From NCBI GenBank assembly GCA_905221205.1, contig CAJNCG010000003.1:186001-250000 (forward strand): a stretch of 64,000 nt of DNA. The letters run 5' to 3'. The stretch comes from a bacterium. GTDB lineage: Bacteria > Bacillota > Bacilli > Lactobacillales > Streptococcaceae. Shown one piece after another: positions 28,873 through 39,077 of this stretch. The notes beneath the pieces were generated by a model. That model was not told the origin of the DNA and searched no databases. It was given only the letters and a program-made list of their open reading frames with translations. Numbering within the stretch: the stretch's first letter is position 1; each line of letters begins with the position of its first letter. The position numbers and the translations under genes are program-made.

Positions 28873-31800
28873 TTACTTAAAGATTGAAGTTTTAAAGCTG
28901 TTTGTTTGTTGAAGAAGTTTTTTGTATAGTTTCTCTTTAAGTGATACAGTATTATCAAATTTAACTGATCCATTCTTAAGAGTAGCTTTATCTTTTTCAA
29001 CGGCTGCAGCAAATGCATTCTTCAATTCGTCATAACTACTGTATGTAGTACCGTCGATTGTAACAGGGTTAAATCCTGCCTTAGCTTTATCCACAACTTC
29101 TTTGAAGTATTCTTTCTTCCAAGCTTCTAGAGAAGTAAATTTACCATCAGAAACTTTCTTAATGATGAAGTCATCACCTAGACTAGCATGACCAGCCTGT
29201 TTAGACTCATTTTTCAGCATGTTAGAAGCGTAGTTTAAGAAGCCTTTTTCATATCCAAAGTAACCCCACATACGGAAGGTGTTATGCTTGAATGACATTG
29301 CTCCTGGAGCCCCTTCACTTGTATTACCACCGTAAATACCTGCAGTGATAGGCACTGTTACATAGGCAGAGCCAAATCCAGTTGGGTCATACTGACCATT
29401 ACCAGGACCGTGCTTAGTCATGAAGTTTTTCTCTACTAAGTCGTTAACAGATGTTAAATTATATTCTTTTTCTTCTGCATTTAAATCTCTAACGTTGTCG
29501 TATTGGTTCTTCGTATTAGCTCCACGAAGTTTCTTATCTACTTTCTTGAACCAAGCGTTGTTTAGTTCTTTACTGCCTTTATCAATTACAGCTTCTCCCT
29601 CAAGGTAATCAAGAAGCATGAGGGTATCATTGAAACCTTTCATGTAATGATCGATTTCAGCGCGAGAAGTAAGGTCATTTGGATTTGTGTTGTACCATTG
29701 GTTTCCATCGTTTGGACGTTCGTAGGCCATGTTCAATCCTAGTGCTTTAAAGTCACCGTTTGGACTTGTTTCAGCAGGTGATTGTAACATACCTTGTGCG
29801 AACGCCTCTAGGTCAGTACCTTCACGGTGTCTTGAACCTCCTAAATAAACCATACGGTCATTTACGTGAGTCGTTTCGTGAGTGAAGGCTGAGATACCAA
29901 AGTCACTAATCATATCAGTAACCATGAAGAAGACTGAATCATCCTTATAAGGGTTACCGTAAATACGAGCTACAGCTCCCATACGCCAGTCAGTAGCATG
30001 GTAGCGACCTGTTGGTCCGTATAATTCACGGATAGGTGCTACATCCTTACCACTATTCGTATGTCCGTATTTATCTGTGCTGATTCCTTTATAGTTTTGG
30101 TTATCTAACACCGGTGTTGGTACCATGTTGTTGCTCTTAAGCAGTTGATTACGAACTTTATCTAATGATAAACGAGACCAGAAGTCTAGGTAATTTTGTT
30201 GACCTTTAGCGACTTTATTGATTTCAGCTTTGAATGCTTCGCGTTCTTCTGCAGTATTCTTACCGTATTTTTCAAAGGAACTATAAGCCATAGTATTATA
30301 TGTTGAGATTAAGAACATATGCGCATCTTTCAAGTTAAGAAGGGGTAAAATCATCTTACCGTGCATGTCGTTGTTTAATCCCTCGTAGGCTCTGTGTTTC
30401 TTATCAGCAAATTCAGGAGTTGTTGTTTTAGGTTCAACGATATATACATTATCTTTAGTAGCTTTTATGAACCAATCGTTTAAGTCTGTGTCACTTGTGA
30501 ATAGACGCATATTATAGTCTAAGAAACTGTTTAACTCGCCTATACCGATAACTCCACCGATCGTTTCGCGATAAGCTTCTAAAGTTCTATCACCTTTAAT
30601 GTTACTTTCTTTAGAACCAACCTTAATCAAGAAGTCTAACACATTTACATTCTTACCATAGAAGTCAGGTTTGAATAGCATTAATTCTTTAATATTAAAG
30701 TCATCGAATTTAACTCCGTAGTAACGGTTGAGGTAAGACAAACCAAGAAGAACTGCGGCCTTATTGTCATCGATTTTCTTAATCAAGGCACGTTTTGCAG
30801 CTTCATCTGTGTTCAGTTGATGATCTTCATTTTCCACTAACTTCGTAACGAATTGATTAAGGTTATCTTTAACATACTTGAAGCTTTCTTCTAAGTACAA
30901 ATCCTTAATTGCATTGACTTTATTGCCACCAGTTCTACCCAAGTGTTGGTAAATCGGGTCAGATTGCAATTCAACTGGACTCAACTTGCTTTCGATTGCG
31001 CTGATTAGATCTGCACGGTCTTTAACAACCATGTTTGGTGTATAAACAATATCACCTAAATCGTTAATACTATATTCACGAACTTGTTGAACCTTAGATT
31101 CTTTTTGTGTAATAGCTTTAATTTCTTTTGTCTTATCTGCATAATGAATCATAATATGATCAGCATCTGTGAGGTCTGTGACAAAGTCATTTCCTTTCAT
31201 CGCAGTAACAGATAAAACTTCTTTAGTTAATAGATTTGATCCAGCCGGAATCTTGTTACCTTGGTTAACAATCCATTCTTTATTATAGAACGGTTGAAGT
31301 TTTTCAATATTTCGGTAAGCAAGCTCACGAGATGCATCGTAATCATCGATGTTTTTGTATTGATCAGCCTTACTTACAATGTTGTTCAGTTTGTCTTCAA
31401 CAGGAAGTGTGCTTTCGAATTTATCAGCAGTAATTCCCATTTTAGCAATTAATTCATTAGCTTTTTCTTGAGTTATGCTAGGGACTTTATTTGAGTTTTT
31501 ATAAGTCTTTTTACCTTCACTTACACCTTCAACACTATAGTTACGTTTCGTTCTAGAGTATGTGAAGTAGTCATCAGCATCGATATCAGAGTGACCGAAG
31601 ACCATCTCACCAGTCTTAACTTTCATCATAGTGATGTTGTCTTCAATAGCTCCCAGTGCCCAGTTAGTACCTAACAATCCTCCAGACATAACAGCTTCTT
31701 TAAGTTCGATAGAACCTTTTGCTACAGAGTTTCGAAGAGTACCTTCTTTACCTAAAGTATTGTTGTTGCCTCCATTTTGAGATGAATATACGATTCCAGC

Positions 31801-34779
31801 GGCCTTAGCTTTGTTACCTGTGATTTCAGCGTCAACATAAGCTTTTTCTACGTTACCTTTCCAGTTTTCACCTACAATACCTGTTAAGTAACCACCTCTA
31901 TTTCCAGCAGCGTGTACTTTACCGATAAATGCAACATTACGAATAGTACCACTACCATCAATTTTATTTATGACCCCAGATACATCATTATTACCGACGA
32001 CATTACCTGTTACTTTAATGTTCTCTAAAGTAGCATTATTTTTGATAACATTCGCAAGTGGTGCAATCCTATCAGTACCTGGCATGTCGATATTTACATT
32101 TTCAAGTAGTAAATCTTTAACAGTACCACCGACAATATCACCGAATAATGGTCTGTTCATATTACTAATGGTAAATTTATTACCATCAGTACTTGTTAAT
32201 GTTCCTTTGAAAGCATTTGTAACATAAGATTTTCCTGATGGTTTAACGTTGGCAGCATTGATATTGCTACCAAGCTTAAATGTACCAACCGGGTCTTTTT
32301 GCATAGCTTTTACAAGCTCGTCAAAGCTATAATATACATCACCATCGTGTGCTTTTTGTTTTTCAAAGTAATGAACATACTCTTCGCTCAGTGTGTTGTC
32401 AGCATTGCGTTGAATCAAATCAGGTGCTTTGGCAGTGACCTTATACAAGGTCTTGCCATCAACTGTGACTTCTTCAATCTTATCAACAGCCAGTCTGGTT
32501 GTTTTGTTATCATGAGTGGTTACTCGTAGATAAAGCGGAGCAACATCAGCTGGTTTTTCCGTAAGCAAACTAGTATCTGTTTCGTTACCGTCAGCATCTA
32601 CACTCATCAAACTTGTTTCTTTGATGTTCTTGATTTCAACTTTTTTGAGGTCAATTCTTAAAGGTTCTTCATTCAGAACTTCTTCTTCATCACCCTCACC
32701 ACGGTCATAAACCATCTTGGTTTCAAGTTTATAATCCTTGTAGTACTGCAAATCTGTTAAATTAGCAGTTAGGTCTTCTGGCGAAACATTCAAAGTTTTG
32801 ACAATCTCATCACCTTTTTTCAGAGTTAGGGTGATAGATTTAATAGCTGCCTTACTTGGATTTTCTAGACTGTATTTAACATCTGAAGTACGTTTCAAAT
32901 CCTTAGGTTCAACCGCTGTTATAGTCAATACTGGTTTTTCAAAGCTCTTGGTACCACGTTTCAAAATTCGGTCTTGAGGTGCCTCAATGACTTCCTCTGT
33001 AACTTTTGGAGCGTCTTCTGTTTTAACACCCTTAATGGTATTAAAGGTCTTAGTGATTTTTTTCTGACCTTCTTTCCCTTCTTGAGCTACGACTTCTAAA
33101 CCTTTTTTCAGTTGATCATCTTCTTTAACAACTTCCTTAAATGGAATCTTTTCAAGACTTTCTTCTACAAGAGTTCCTTCAATTGGTTTTGTACCACGAC
33201 TTACCTGTTGATTTACAGGTTCCTTGGTAACTTCTGTGCTAGTTGAAAGAACTTGGTCCGTTTTAACACCTTCTACTGTTTTATAGGTTGTTTTAGTAAC
33301 TTGATTTCCTTTTTCACCATTTCTTACGACAGTTTCTTCATCTGTATACTTGGTTGGGTCCTCAGTCGTTTCAGTTTTGTAGTCTAGGTCTGTAGTCGAT
33401 GTTTCAACAAGGGTTCCCTCAGTTACTTTGTACTCAGGTAATGGATCTTGAACAAGGGCTTGACCTGCCTTACCTTCCTCTTGTGTACCTTTTACTTCTA
33501 CTGGAGCTTCTGGCAATTCAGGTTGTGTTAAGGATTGGCCTGCTTTATCCTCCTCTTGAGTTCCTTTTGCTTCTACTGGAGCTTCTGGTAATTCTGGCTG
33601 CGTTAAGGATTGGCCTGTCTTACCTTCTTCTTGAGTTCCTTTTGCTTCTACTGGAGCTTCTGGCAATTCTGGCTGCGTTAAGGATTGGCCTACCTTACCT
33701 TCTTCTTGCGTACCTTTTGCTACTTGGTGAGTTGGTTCAGCTTGTGGTACTGGAGTTGGAGCAGGTTGCACCTCTTTCTTAGTTCCGACTGCAATGACTT
33801 GCGACACAGGATTTTGAACCACTTGGTCTTCGATGACTTCTCTAACTTCTTGACCATTGACCACCGAAACTTTAGTTACAAGGCGACGCTGACCATTTAC
33901 TCCGGCTGTAACAATACGAGTCTGTCCTTCTGCTAAATTAGCATCTGGGCTTGTGACTGTTTCAAAAGGAATCTCCACCAAGCTCTCTTCCTGTCTTGTC
34001 TGAGGCTTTTCAGAAACTGGTTTTGCTTCAACCTCAGGAGCAACTGGAGTCTCGACTACAGATTTTTCGATAACAGTTTCTGGAGTAACAGCAGGTCTTT
34101 CTTGAGCTACTTCTGTTTTCTCGATTTCTTTTGAACTTTGCTTTTCTACTGGCAACTGAGGCTGGTCAGCTGAAGCTGGTCTTGATGGATGAAGCTCTGC
34201 TTCCTTGAAGTAACCAATGTATTCATAACCATCAATGTGGATAATCCCTTCAGCCAAGCCTTCATGTGTAGAAGCTGAAATAGTTTGGTTATAAGAAAGC
34301 AATTCTTTATTTTCAAACGCAAACGTACCATAAGGTACAAAGGTGCTAGCTCCTAAAGAACCAATCAAGAGAACACCTAGAACCTCTTTGCGACCTTTTT
34401 TGGACACCAAAAAGACTGCTAGAGAAGCCGTTGCCAAGCCAAGGCCTGCTAGAGCTAGCTCCTTACTTCCTGTGTATGGAAGTTGTTGACTGTTAGTTGC
34501 TTTCTTGCGATAAACTACATATAGAATATCATCATCTTGAAATTCTGTAGGAACCTCATGGTGAATCAGGGCTTTTTCAGACTCAGTCAATTCCTGCTCC
34601 GCCAAATAACGGTAATGAACGCTATGAGCACCACCAACTTCATTGGCTTGTACCTTATCTACTGAAAGGGTACTAGCACCAAAAAGGAAGGCCCCGATGG
34701 CTACAGGACCTACCCCAACAGTGAGCTTACGAATTGAATATTTGGTAATTTTTTCTAGTTGTTGTTTTGTTTTTCTCAT
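28873..34779 (-). CDS. zmpB: ZmpB-type zinc metalloprotease (peptidase M26, IgA1-protease family)
   Basis: This protein of about 1968 residues has a YSIRK-like signal (KYSIRKLTVGVG). As is typical for this family, the LPXTG motif is near the N-terminus (QLPYTG, about residues 97-102), followed by hydrophobic helices. G5-type domains flank a run of 25-residue repeats (about 355-450). A GLUG-like beta region precedes the catalytic M26 domain, whose HETTH zinc motif begins near residue 1634 with the downstream glutamate in EGTDLEAFAQG. In pneumococcus ZmpB is a surface protease linked to virulence; the substrate is not predictable here. Start is ATG 34779 or GTG 34785; the GTG overlaps the upstream TGA. 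Confidence 0.94.
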   Translation of the reverse strand: MRKTKQQLEKITKYSIRKLTVGVGPVAIGAFLFGASTLSVDKVQANEVGGAHSVHYRYLAEQELTESEKALIHHEVPTEFQDDDILYVVYRKKATNSQQLPYTGSKELALAGLGLATASLAVFLVSKKGRKEVLGVLLIGSLGASTFVPYGTFAFENKELLSYNQTISASTHEGLAEGIIHIDGYEYIGYFKEAELHPSRPASADQPQLPVEKQSSKEIEKTEVAQERPAVTPETVIEKSVVETPVAPEVEAKPVSEKPQTRQEESLVEIPFETVTSPDANLAEGQTRIVTAGVNGQRRLVTKVSVVNGQEVREVIEDQVVQNPVSQVIAVGTKKEVQPAPTPVPQAEPTHQVAKGTQEEGKVGQSLTQPELPEAPVEAKGTQEEGKTGQSLTQPELPEAPVEAKGTQEEDKAGQSLTQPELPEAPVEVKGTQEEGKAGQALVQDPLPEYKVTEGTLVETSTTDLDYKTETTEDPTKYTDEETVVRNGEKGNQVTKTTYKTVEGVKTDQVLSTSTEVTKEPVNQQVSRGTKPIEGTLVEESLEKIPFKEVVKEDDQLKKGLEVVAQEGKEGQKKITKTFNTIKGVKTEDAPKVTEEVIEAPQDRILKRGTKSFEKPVLTITAVEPKDLKRTSDVKYSLENPSKAAIKSITLTLKKGDEIVKTLNVSPEDLTANLTDLQYYKDYKLETKMVYDRGEGDEEEVLNEEPLRIDLKKVEIKNIKETSLMSVDADGNETDTSLLTEKPADVAPLYLRVTTHDNKTTRLAVDKIEEVTVDGKTLYKVTAKAPDLIQRNADNTLSEEYVHYFEKQKAHDGDVYYSFDELVKAMQKDPVGTFKLGSNINAANVKPSGKSYVTNAFKGTLTSTDGNKFTISNMNRPLFGDIVGGTVKDLLLENVNIDMPGTDRIAPLANVIKNNATLENIKVTGNVVGNNDVSGVINKIDGSGTIRNVAFIGKVHAAGNRGGYLTGIVGENWKGNVEKAYVDAEITGNKAKAAGIVYSSQNGGNNNTLGKEGTLRNSVAKGSIELKEAVMSGGLLGTNWALGAIEDNITMMKVKTGEMVFGHSDIDADDYFTYSRTKRNYSVEGVSEGKKTYKNSNKVPSITQEKANELIAKMGITADKFESTLPVEDKLNNIVSKADQYKNIDDYDASRELAYRNIEKLQPFYNKEWIVNQGNKIPAGSNLLTKEVLSVTAMKGNDFVTDLTDADHIMIHYADKTKEIKAITQKESKVQQVREYSINDLGDIVYTPNMVVKDRADLISAIESKLSPVELQSDPIYQHLGRTGGNKVNAIKDLYLEESFKYVKDNLNQFVTKLVENEDHQLNTDEAAKRALIKKIDDNKAAVLLGLSYLNRYYGVKFDDFNIKELMLFKPDFYGKNVNVLDFLIKVGSKESNIKGDRTLEAYRETIGGVIGIGELNSFLDYNMRLFTSDTDLNDWFIKATKDNVYIVEPKTTTPEFADKKHRAYEGLNNDMHGKMILPLLNLKDAHMFLISTYNTMAYSSFEKYGKNTAEEREAFKAEINKVAKGQQNYLDFWSRLSLDKVRNQLLKSNNMVPTPVLDNQNYKGISTDKYGHTNSGKDVAPIRELYGPTGRYHATDWRMGAVARIYGNPYKDDSVFFMVTDMISDFGISAFTHETTHVNDRMVYLGGSRHREGTDLEAFAQGMLQSPAETSPNGDFKALGLNMAYERPNDGNQWYNTNPNDLTSRAEIDHYMKGFNDTLMLLDYLEGEAVIDKGSKELNNAWFKKVDKKLRGANTKNQYDNVRDLNAEEKEYNLTSVNDLVEKNFMTKHGPGNGQYDPTGFGSAYVTVPITAGIYGGNTSEGAPGAMSFKHNTFRMWGYFGYEKGFLNYASNMLKNESKQAGHASLGDDFIIKKVSDGKFTSLEAWKKEYFKEVVDKAKAGFNPVTIDGTTYSSYDELKNAFAAAVEKDKATLKNGSVKFDNTVSLKEKLYKKLLQQTNSFKTSIFK
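33430..33722 (-). repeat. Tandem 75-bp repeats inside zmpB
   Basis: Three near-identical 25-residue units (GTQEEGKxGQSLTQPELPEAP) and one degenerate copy form an acidic, proline-containing linker between G5-type domains. Copies differ by only a few bases. Confidence 0.88.
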
Positions 34780-34781
34780 TC

Positions 34782-35345
34782 TCACGACTTTCTAATAGAA
34801 TCTTGCGGATAATGCGCACGCGCACCTCCGATTAATTTTGGTCGACTAGCAAGAGCCGTTACATGGGCATGCCCAATCTCTCTCAAAAGAGGGCGAATCG
34901 GAACCTGAACATGCTTGACATGCATGCCAATTGCAGTGTCTCCGATATCCAATCCAGCATGAGCCTTGATAAATTCAACCTCAACTGGATCCTGCATAAA
35001 CTTGAAGGCTGCTAATTGACCCGAACCTCCTGCATGAAGGGTAGGAAGGACACTGACGATTTCCAGACCAAACTGCTCTGCAACCTGACGTTCAACAACG
35101 AGAGCCCGATTGATATGTTCACAGCCTTGAACAGCTAGATGAATTCCTTTTTCCTCTAGGATATCTAGGATGGTCTTCACAATGATTTCCCCAATTTCTT
35201 GGCTGGATTCCTTGCCAATCTGACCACCTATCACTTCACTAGAAGAAAGGCCCAAAACAAAGATAGATCCTTGCTTCAAATTGGCCTTTTCCAATACATC
35301 TTCCACAATCTGGCTTGTTTCTCTTTGAATATCTTTTTCCTTCAT
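34782..35345 (-). CDS. TIGR01440/DUF436 family protein (YwlG-like)
   Basis: This 187-residue cytoplasmic protein belongs to a conserved Firmicutes family whose function is not established. Visible features are the serine/glycine-rich segment [12 protein letters not shown], the [14 protein letters not shown] motif, and a C-terminal [10 protein letters not shown]. The ATG at 35345 is preferred over 35366 because GAGGT lies seven bases before it. A promoter is visible at 35372-35400. The stop overlaps the possible GTG start of zmpB, and no promoter is seen between them, so this gene and zmpB probably form one transcript. Confidence 0.87.
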   Translation of the reverse strand: MKEKDIQRETSQIVEDVLEKANLKQGSIFVLGLSSSEVIGGQIGKESSQEIGEIIVKTILDILEEKGIHLAVQGCEHINRALVVERQVAEQFGLEIVSVLPTLHAGGSGQLAAFKFMQDPVEVEFIKAHAGLDIGDTAIGMHVKHVQVPIRPLLREIGHAHVTALASRPKLIGGARAHYPQDSIRKS

Positions 35346-35371
35346 ACTTGATACCTCTTTTGTCATTATCT

Positions 35372-35400
35372 ATCATATCGTTTTTTCTTGTTTTTAGCAA
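35372..35400 (-). promoter_or_regulatory. Promoter of the TIGR01440-zmpB unit
   Basis: TTGCTA (35395-35400), a 17-base spacer, TATGAT (35372-35377) on the minus strand, 27 bases before the ATG at 35345. Confidence 0.6.
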
Positions 35401-35437
35401 GATAGACAACCTAGAAAGCTTACCCAATTACGCATAA

Positions 35438-35461
35438 AACTCCCAGAATTAACTGGGAGTT
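35438..35461 (-). terminator. Terminator of zmpRS
   Basis: AACTCCCAG/CTGGGAGTT with a six-base loop, overlapping the zmpS stop codon and followed by TTTTAT on the minus strand. Confidence 0.75.
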
Positions 35462-37151
35462 AGCTAGTTTCTATTCTATTTATGTATATTTCAACCGTCG
35501 TTCCTTTGCAAGGTACAGAATCAATCTTCATCTGATAATCTTCTCCAAAATGAAGTTTAAGACGCTGGTCAACATTTTGCAGACCTACTCCTCCACGTTT
35601 GAGCTGACTTTGACTACTATCGCCAGGATTTTGGAAGCCAACACCATCATCCTCAATGCGGATGACTAGTCCCCTATCCTGTTTCTGAACAGAAACTCTA
35701 ATATGTCCCTGACCTTCCTTCTCCTTGATACCATGGTAAAGAGCATTTTCTACCAGAGGTTGTAGCACCAACTTAGGCAAGACTAGCTTATCAAAGGCAG
35801 GATTTTCCTCAATTTCATATTCCAGCTTATCCCCATAGCGTTGTTTCTGAATAAAGAGATACTGGCGGACATGATTGATTTCGTCAGACAGGCAAATCAA
35901 ATCTTTACCCTGATTGAGCGCTAGGCGGAAATAGGTCGCCAAGGACTTGGTCACTTGCACCACTCTCTGACTATCCTGAAATTCAGCCATCCAGATGATG
36001 GTGTCCAAAGTATTGTAGAGGAAATGGGGGTTAATCTGGCTCGACAAGGCTTGAAGTTCATACTGACGGGTCGTTTCTTCCTGCTTGCGCACATCTGCCA
36101 TCAGCTGATCAATCTGATCCAACATGGCATTGAACTGGCGAGTCACCTCTCTCAACTCATATGCACCAGTTTCCTTGGCACGCAGATTTTGTGTACCAGA
36201 AGCAATGTCCAACATGGTTTCTCTCAAATCCTTCAAAGGGGCAATCCAACGTCTGAGACTGAACCACACCAAGCAGAGACAGGCAAGAAGAGAGGTGACA
36301 CTGGCCCCAAGCAAGGTCCACAAGAGCTGACTCCGAACTTGAGATAATTTTTCCAACGAAGAAACTCCTATAACCGTCCAATCAGTTCCTGCAATCTGTT
36401 CCTGACTGACGTAGGATTTATGGCCAGGAGTATAGCCCTGACCTGTCTCGATGTAGGGTTTCATAGCCTCCATTTCGCTAGCTGAGCTATAAACTGTGTG
36501 TTGAGGATGGTAGACAAATTCATGGTTTTCATTGATGATAAAGGCAAAACCCTGCTGACCCAACTGGAGTTGGTTGAGATAGGCTTCCAAAGTTTCATAG
36601 GAAATATCCAAGCGAAGTACGCCAAGATTAGCCCCCTTTACATCAACAAGTTCCTGAGTAACAGAAATAACCCACTGACTATCTGATTTACGAGCTGGGG
36701 TTAAAACTGGCTTAGCTCCCTGATGAATGGCCTTTTGGTACCAATCCTCAGCCATCATATCAGAAGAAGTTTTCATCTGCACACTGTCATCTGTAGAAAT
36801 GACCTGACCGGATTTGGTGACCAGTACCACCGTTTTCAAGTCCTGGTCTGCCTTCAAGATGGTCAAAAACAGATCTCGGATTCCCTTGGTTTGGTCTTGA
36901 CTAGGATTCTCAGCATAGGCTAGGACATCCTTCTGCTGGGTCAAACTGGTCGAGGTGGTTTCTAATTTTTTGATATAAGACTGAATAAAGTGGCTAGTCT
37001 GGCTAATTGTCGTTTGGCTATTGCCCTCAATAGTGGCCTCAATGGCTGATGAACTAGATTGATAATAGAAAGTCCCAACCAGAGCTAGGAGAATGAGAAA
37101 GACCAGAAAGATGGAAATAACCATTCTGACTAGTAGAGAAGAACGCTTCAT
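35460..37151 (-). CDS. zmpS: Sensor histidine kinase of the YesM/LytS type (ZmpS/HK09-like)
   Basis: This 563-residue sensor has a membrane helix near residues 9-30 and a large extracellular CACHE-like sensor region (about 31-280). A second helix near 283-303 is followed by HAMP, then a His_kinase domain with LSSQINPHFLYNTLD (phosphoacceptor His near 376) and a HATPase with VENALYHG, DDGVG and GVGLQNV motifs. Its ATG overlaps the end of the regulator gene by four bases. Position beside zmpB and domain type match the pneumococcal TCS09 (ZmpRS) system. Confidence 0.92.
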   Translation of the reverse strand: MKRSSLLVRMVISIFLVFLILLALVGTFYYQSSSSAIEATIEGNSQTTISQTSHFIQSYIKKLETTSTSLTQQKDVLAYAENPSQDQTKGIRDLFLTILKADQDLKTVVLVTKSGQVISTDDSVQMKTSSDMMAEDWYQKAIHQGAKPVLTPARKSDSQWVISVTQELVDVKGANLGVLRLDISYETLEAYLNQLQLGQQGFAFIINENHEFVYHPQHTVYSSASEMEAMKPYIETGQGYTPGHKSYVSQEQIAGTDWTVIGVSSLEKLSQVRSQLLWTLLGASVTSLLACLCLVWFSLRRWIAPLKDLRETMLDIASGTQNLRAKETGAYELREVTRQFNAMLDQIDQLMADVRKQEETTRQYELQALSSQINPHFLYNTLDTIIWMAEFQDSQRVVQVTKSLATYFRLALNQGKDLICLSDEINHVRQYLFIQKQRYGDKLEYEIEENPAFDKLVLPKLVLQPLVENALYHGIKEKEGQGHIRVSVQKQDRGLVIRIEDDGVGFQNPGDSSQSQLKRGGVGLQNVDQRLKLHFGEDYQMKIDSVPCKGTTVEIYINRIETS

Positions 37152-37885
37152 CGGCCTTCTCCCTTCTTAAACTGACGAGGTGTCACACCTGCAATCTGTT
37201 TAAAACGTTGAGTGAAGTAGTTCATGTCTTCAAAACCAACCTTTTCGGCTATCTCATAAATCTTTAAATCTGTGGTCAAAAGCAAGAGCTTGGCTTGTTT
37301 GACACGTTCTCTCACCAGATAATCCTGAAAAGGCAAGCCCAACTCTTTCTTAATCAAGGAGCTCAAATAAGTCGGACTAAAGCCCAAGTCACTGGCCAAA
37401 GACTTTAAACTAAACTGACTGTCAGCCAGATGAGACTGGATCTTCTGAGCCATGTTTCCCTCAAACTTGTCGGTTAATAAATCTTGTAACTGCTCTTCCT
37501 TTTCTTCCTTGTCTAGTTTTTGCTTGATTTTCCCCAACATTTCCTCAATATCCTGACGAGAAAAGGGCTTGAGCAAGTAGTCATCTACACCAAGTTTGAC
37601 AGCAGACAAGGCATAATCAAAATCATCGTAGCCAGTTAAAAAGACCAAATGAACCTGAGGATAGGTTTCTCGGACCAAACTTGCTAACTGGATACCATTC
37701 AGCTGAGGCATGTTGATATCGGTTAAAATGATATCTGGCACCTGCTTTTGAATCAATTCCCAAGCCTGCCTTCCATTTTCAGCCTGACCGATGATTTCCA
37801 TATCGTAGGCTGCTACATTGACCAGCTTGGTCAAGCCTTGTCTTACTAGATATTCATCCTCTACGATTAAGATTGTGTAGGTCAT
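37148..37885 (-). CDS. zmpR: AraC-type response regulator (ZmpR/RR09-like)
   Basis: This 245-residue regulator has a receiver domain at 1-120 with the acidic pair in VEDE, phosphoacceptor D56 in TDINMP and lysine in LLKPF. The C-terminal AraC-family double HTH (about 145-245) has the signature ending YFTQRFKQIAGVTPRQFKKG. The ATG at 37885 is preferred over the upstream in-frame start because AAAGGAG lies six bases before it. An extended -10 (TGC-TATACT, 37915-37920) lies just upstream. It is the first gene of the two-component operon and is likely to control zmpB, judging by neighbourhood and pneumococcal precedent. Confidence 0.92.
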   Translation of the reverse strand: MTYTILIVEDEYLVRQGLTKLVNVAAYDMEIIGQAENGRQAWELIQKQVPDIILTDINMPQLNGIQLASLVRETYPQVHLVFLTGYDDFDYALSAVKLGVDDYLLKPFSRQDIEEMLGKIKQKLDKEEKEEQLQDLLTDKFEGNMAQKIQSHLADSQFSLKSLASDLGFSPTYLSSLIKKELGLPFQDYLVRERVKQAKLLLLTTDLKIYEIAEKVGFEDMNYFTQRFKQIAGVTPRQFKKGEGR

Positions 37886-37955
37886 GCTCTGCTCCTTTGT
37901 CACTTACTAGTATCAGTATAGCAAAATTCTCCTCTAACTGCTTAGGAAAGACTTC

Positions 37956-39068
37956 TTAATCGACATAATCTAGTAAATAGGCATAGCCTTTTTCTTCCAT
38001 TTGGTCTTTAGGAATAAAGCGGATAGATAGACTATTGATACAGTAGCGCAAGCCACCCTTGTCCTGTGGTCCATCCGTAAAGACATGGCCAAGGTGAGAA
38101 TCTCCTACTCGGCTCCGCACTTCCATGCGCGTCATATTGTAGGACTTATCTTCTTTGTAAGTAGCAACATCTGGACTGATGGGTTGGGTGAAACTAGGCC
38201 AGCCGCAACCAGACTCAAACTTGTCCTTTGATGAAAAGAGGGGTTCGCCAGTTGCCACATCCACATAGATACCAGATTCAAATTTATCCCAGTAGCGGTT
38301 TGAAAAAGCTCGTTCTGTTTGATTTTTCTGGGTAACTGCATACTCTTCAGGTGACAAGGTCTTTTTCAATTCTTCATCACTTGGTTTAGGATATTTGCTG
38401 GCATCAATGACGGGATAGGCAGCCTGATTGACATTGATATGGCAGTAGCCATTTGGATTTTTCTTGAGATAGTCTTGGTGGTAATCCTCAGCCACCACAA
38501 AATTCTTCAAGGGCTCCTTTTCAACTGCTAGAGGTTGGTCGTATTTCTTAGCCACCTCATCAAAGACCTGGTTGATTACTTCCAAATCCTTGTCATCTGT
38601 GTAATAAACACCGGTACGGTACTGGGTCCCCACATCATTTCCTTGTTTATTTTTGCTGGTTGGATTGATAATGCGGAAGTAATGAAGTAAGATTTCCTTG
38701 AGGGAAATTTGCTTGGCATCATAGGTGATATGGACAGTCTCCGCATGCCCTGTTTGATTGATCAATTCATACTTGGTTGTTTCCCCTCTACCATTTGCAT
38801 AGCCTGAAACGGCATCTGTCACTCCAGGCACACGTGAGAAGTATTCCTCCACTCCCCAGAAACAACCCCCAGCTAGATAAATTTCGTGCAAGTCTGCGTC
38901 TTTGCTCACTTCTGTTTTTTTCACTGTTTTTCCTCCTTGGCTAACTGATGCTTTCTCAATTTGCGAGCTATCTGTCTGCCCTGCATTTCGCATCAATAGA
39001 AAATAGAAACCGGTTATGGCTAGGAAAACAATCCCTGCCAAGACAAAAAGTTTTACTTTATCGTTCAT
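37956..39068 (-). CDS. msrAB: Surface methionine sulfoxide reductase MsrA-MsrB fusion
   Basis: This 370-residue protein is anchored by an N-terminal hydrophobic segment (about residues 6-26) and carries both stereospecific reductases. MsrA has the catalytic cysteine in GGCFWG at about 67-72, and MsrB the catalytic cysteine in [11 protein letters not shown] at about 341-351. It repairs oxidised methionine in extracytoplasmic proteins. It lies 9 bases after the thioredoxin-fold lipoprotein and downstream of ccdA, which should supply electrons across the membrane. This arrangement equals the pneumococcal ccdA2-etrx2-msrAB2 cluster. Confidence 0.95.
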   Translation of the reverse strand: MNDKVKLFVLAGIVFLAITGFYFLLMRNAGQTDSSQIEKASVSQGGKTVKKTEVSKDADLHEIYLAGGCFWGVEEYFSRVPGVTDAVSGYANGRGETTKYELINQTGHAETVHITYDAKQISLKEILLHYFRIINPTSKNKQGNDVGTQYRTGVYYTDDKDLEVINQVFDEVAKKYDQPLAVEKEPLKNFVVAEDYHQDYLKKNPNGYCHINVNQAAYPVIDASKYPKPSDEELKKTLSPEEYAVTQKNQTERAFSNRYWDKFESGIYVDVATGEPLFSSKDKFESGCGWPSFTQPISPDVATYKEDKSYNMTRMEVRSRVGDSHLGHVFTDGPQDKGGLRYCINSLSIRFIPKDQMEEKGYAYLLDYVD

Positions 39069-39077
39069 GACTTTTCT

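Noticed and set aside
34089..34500. The LPXTG motif of zmpB near the N-terminus as a sign of gene fusion or frameshift
   Set aside because: An N-terminal LPXTG followed by hydrophobic helices is normal for ZmpB/IgA1-protease family proteins, and the frame is intact.
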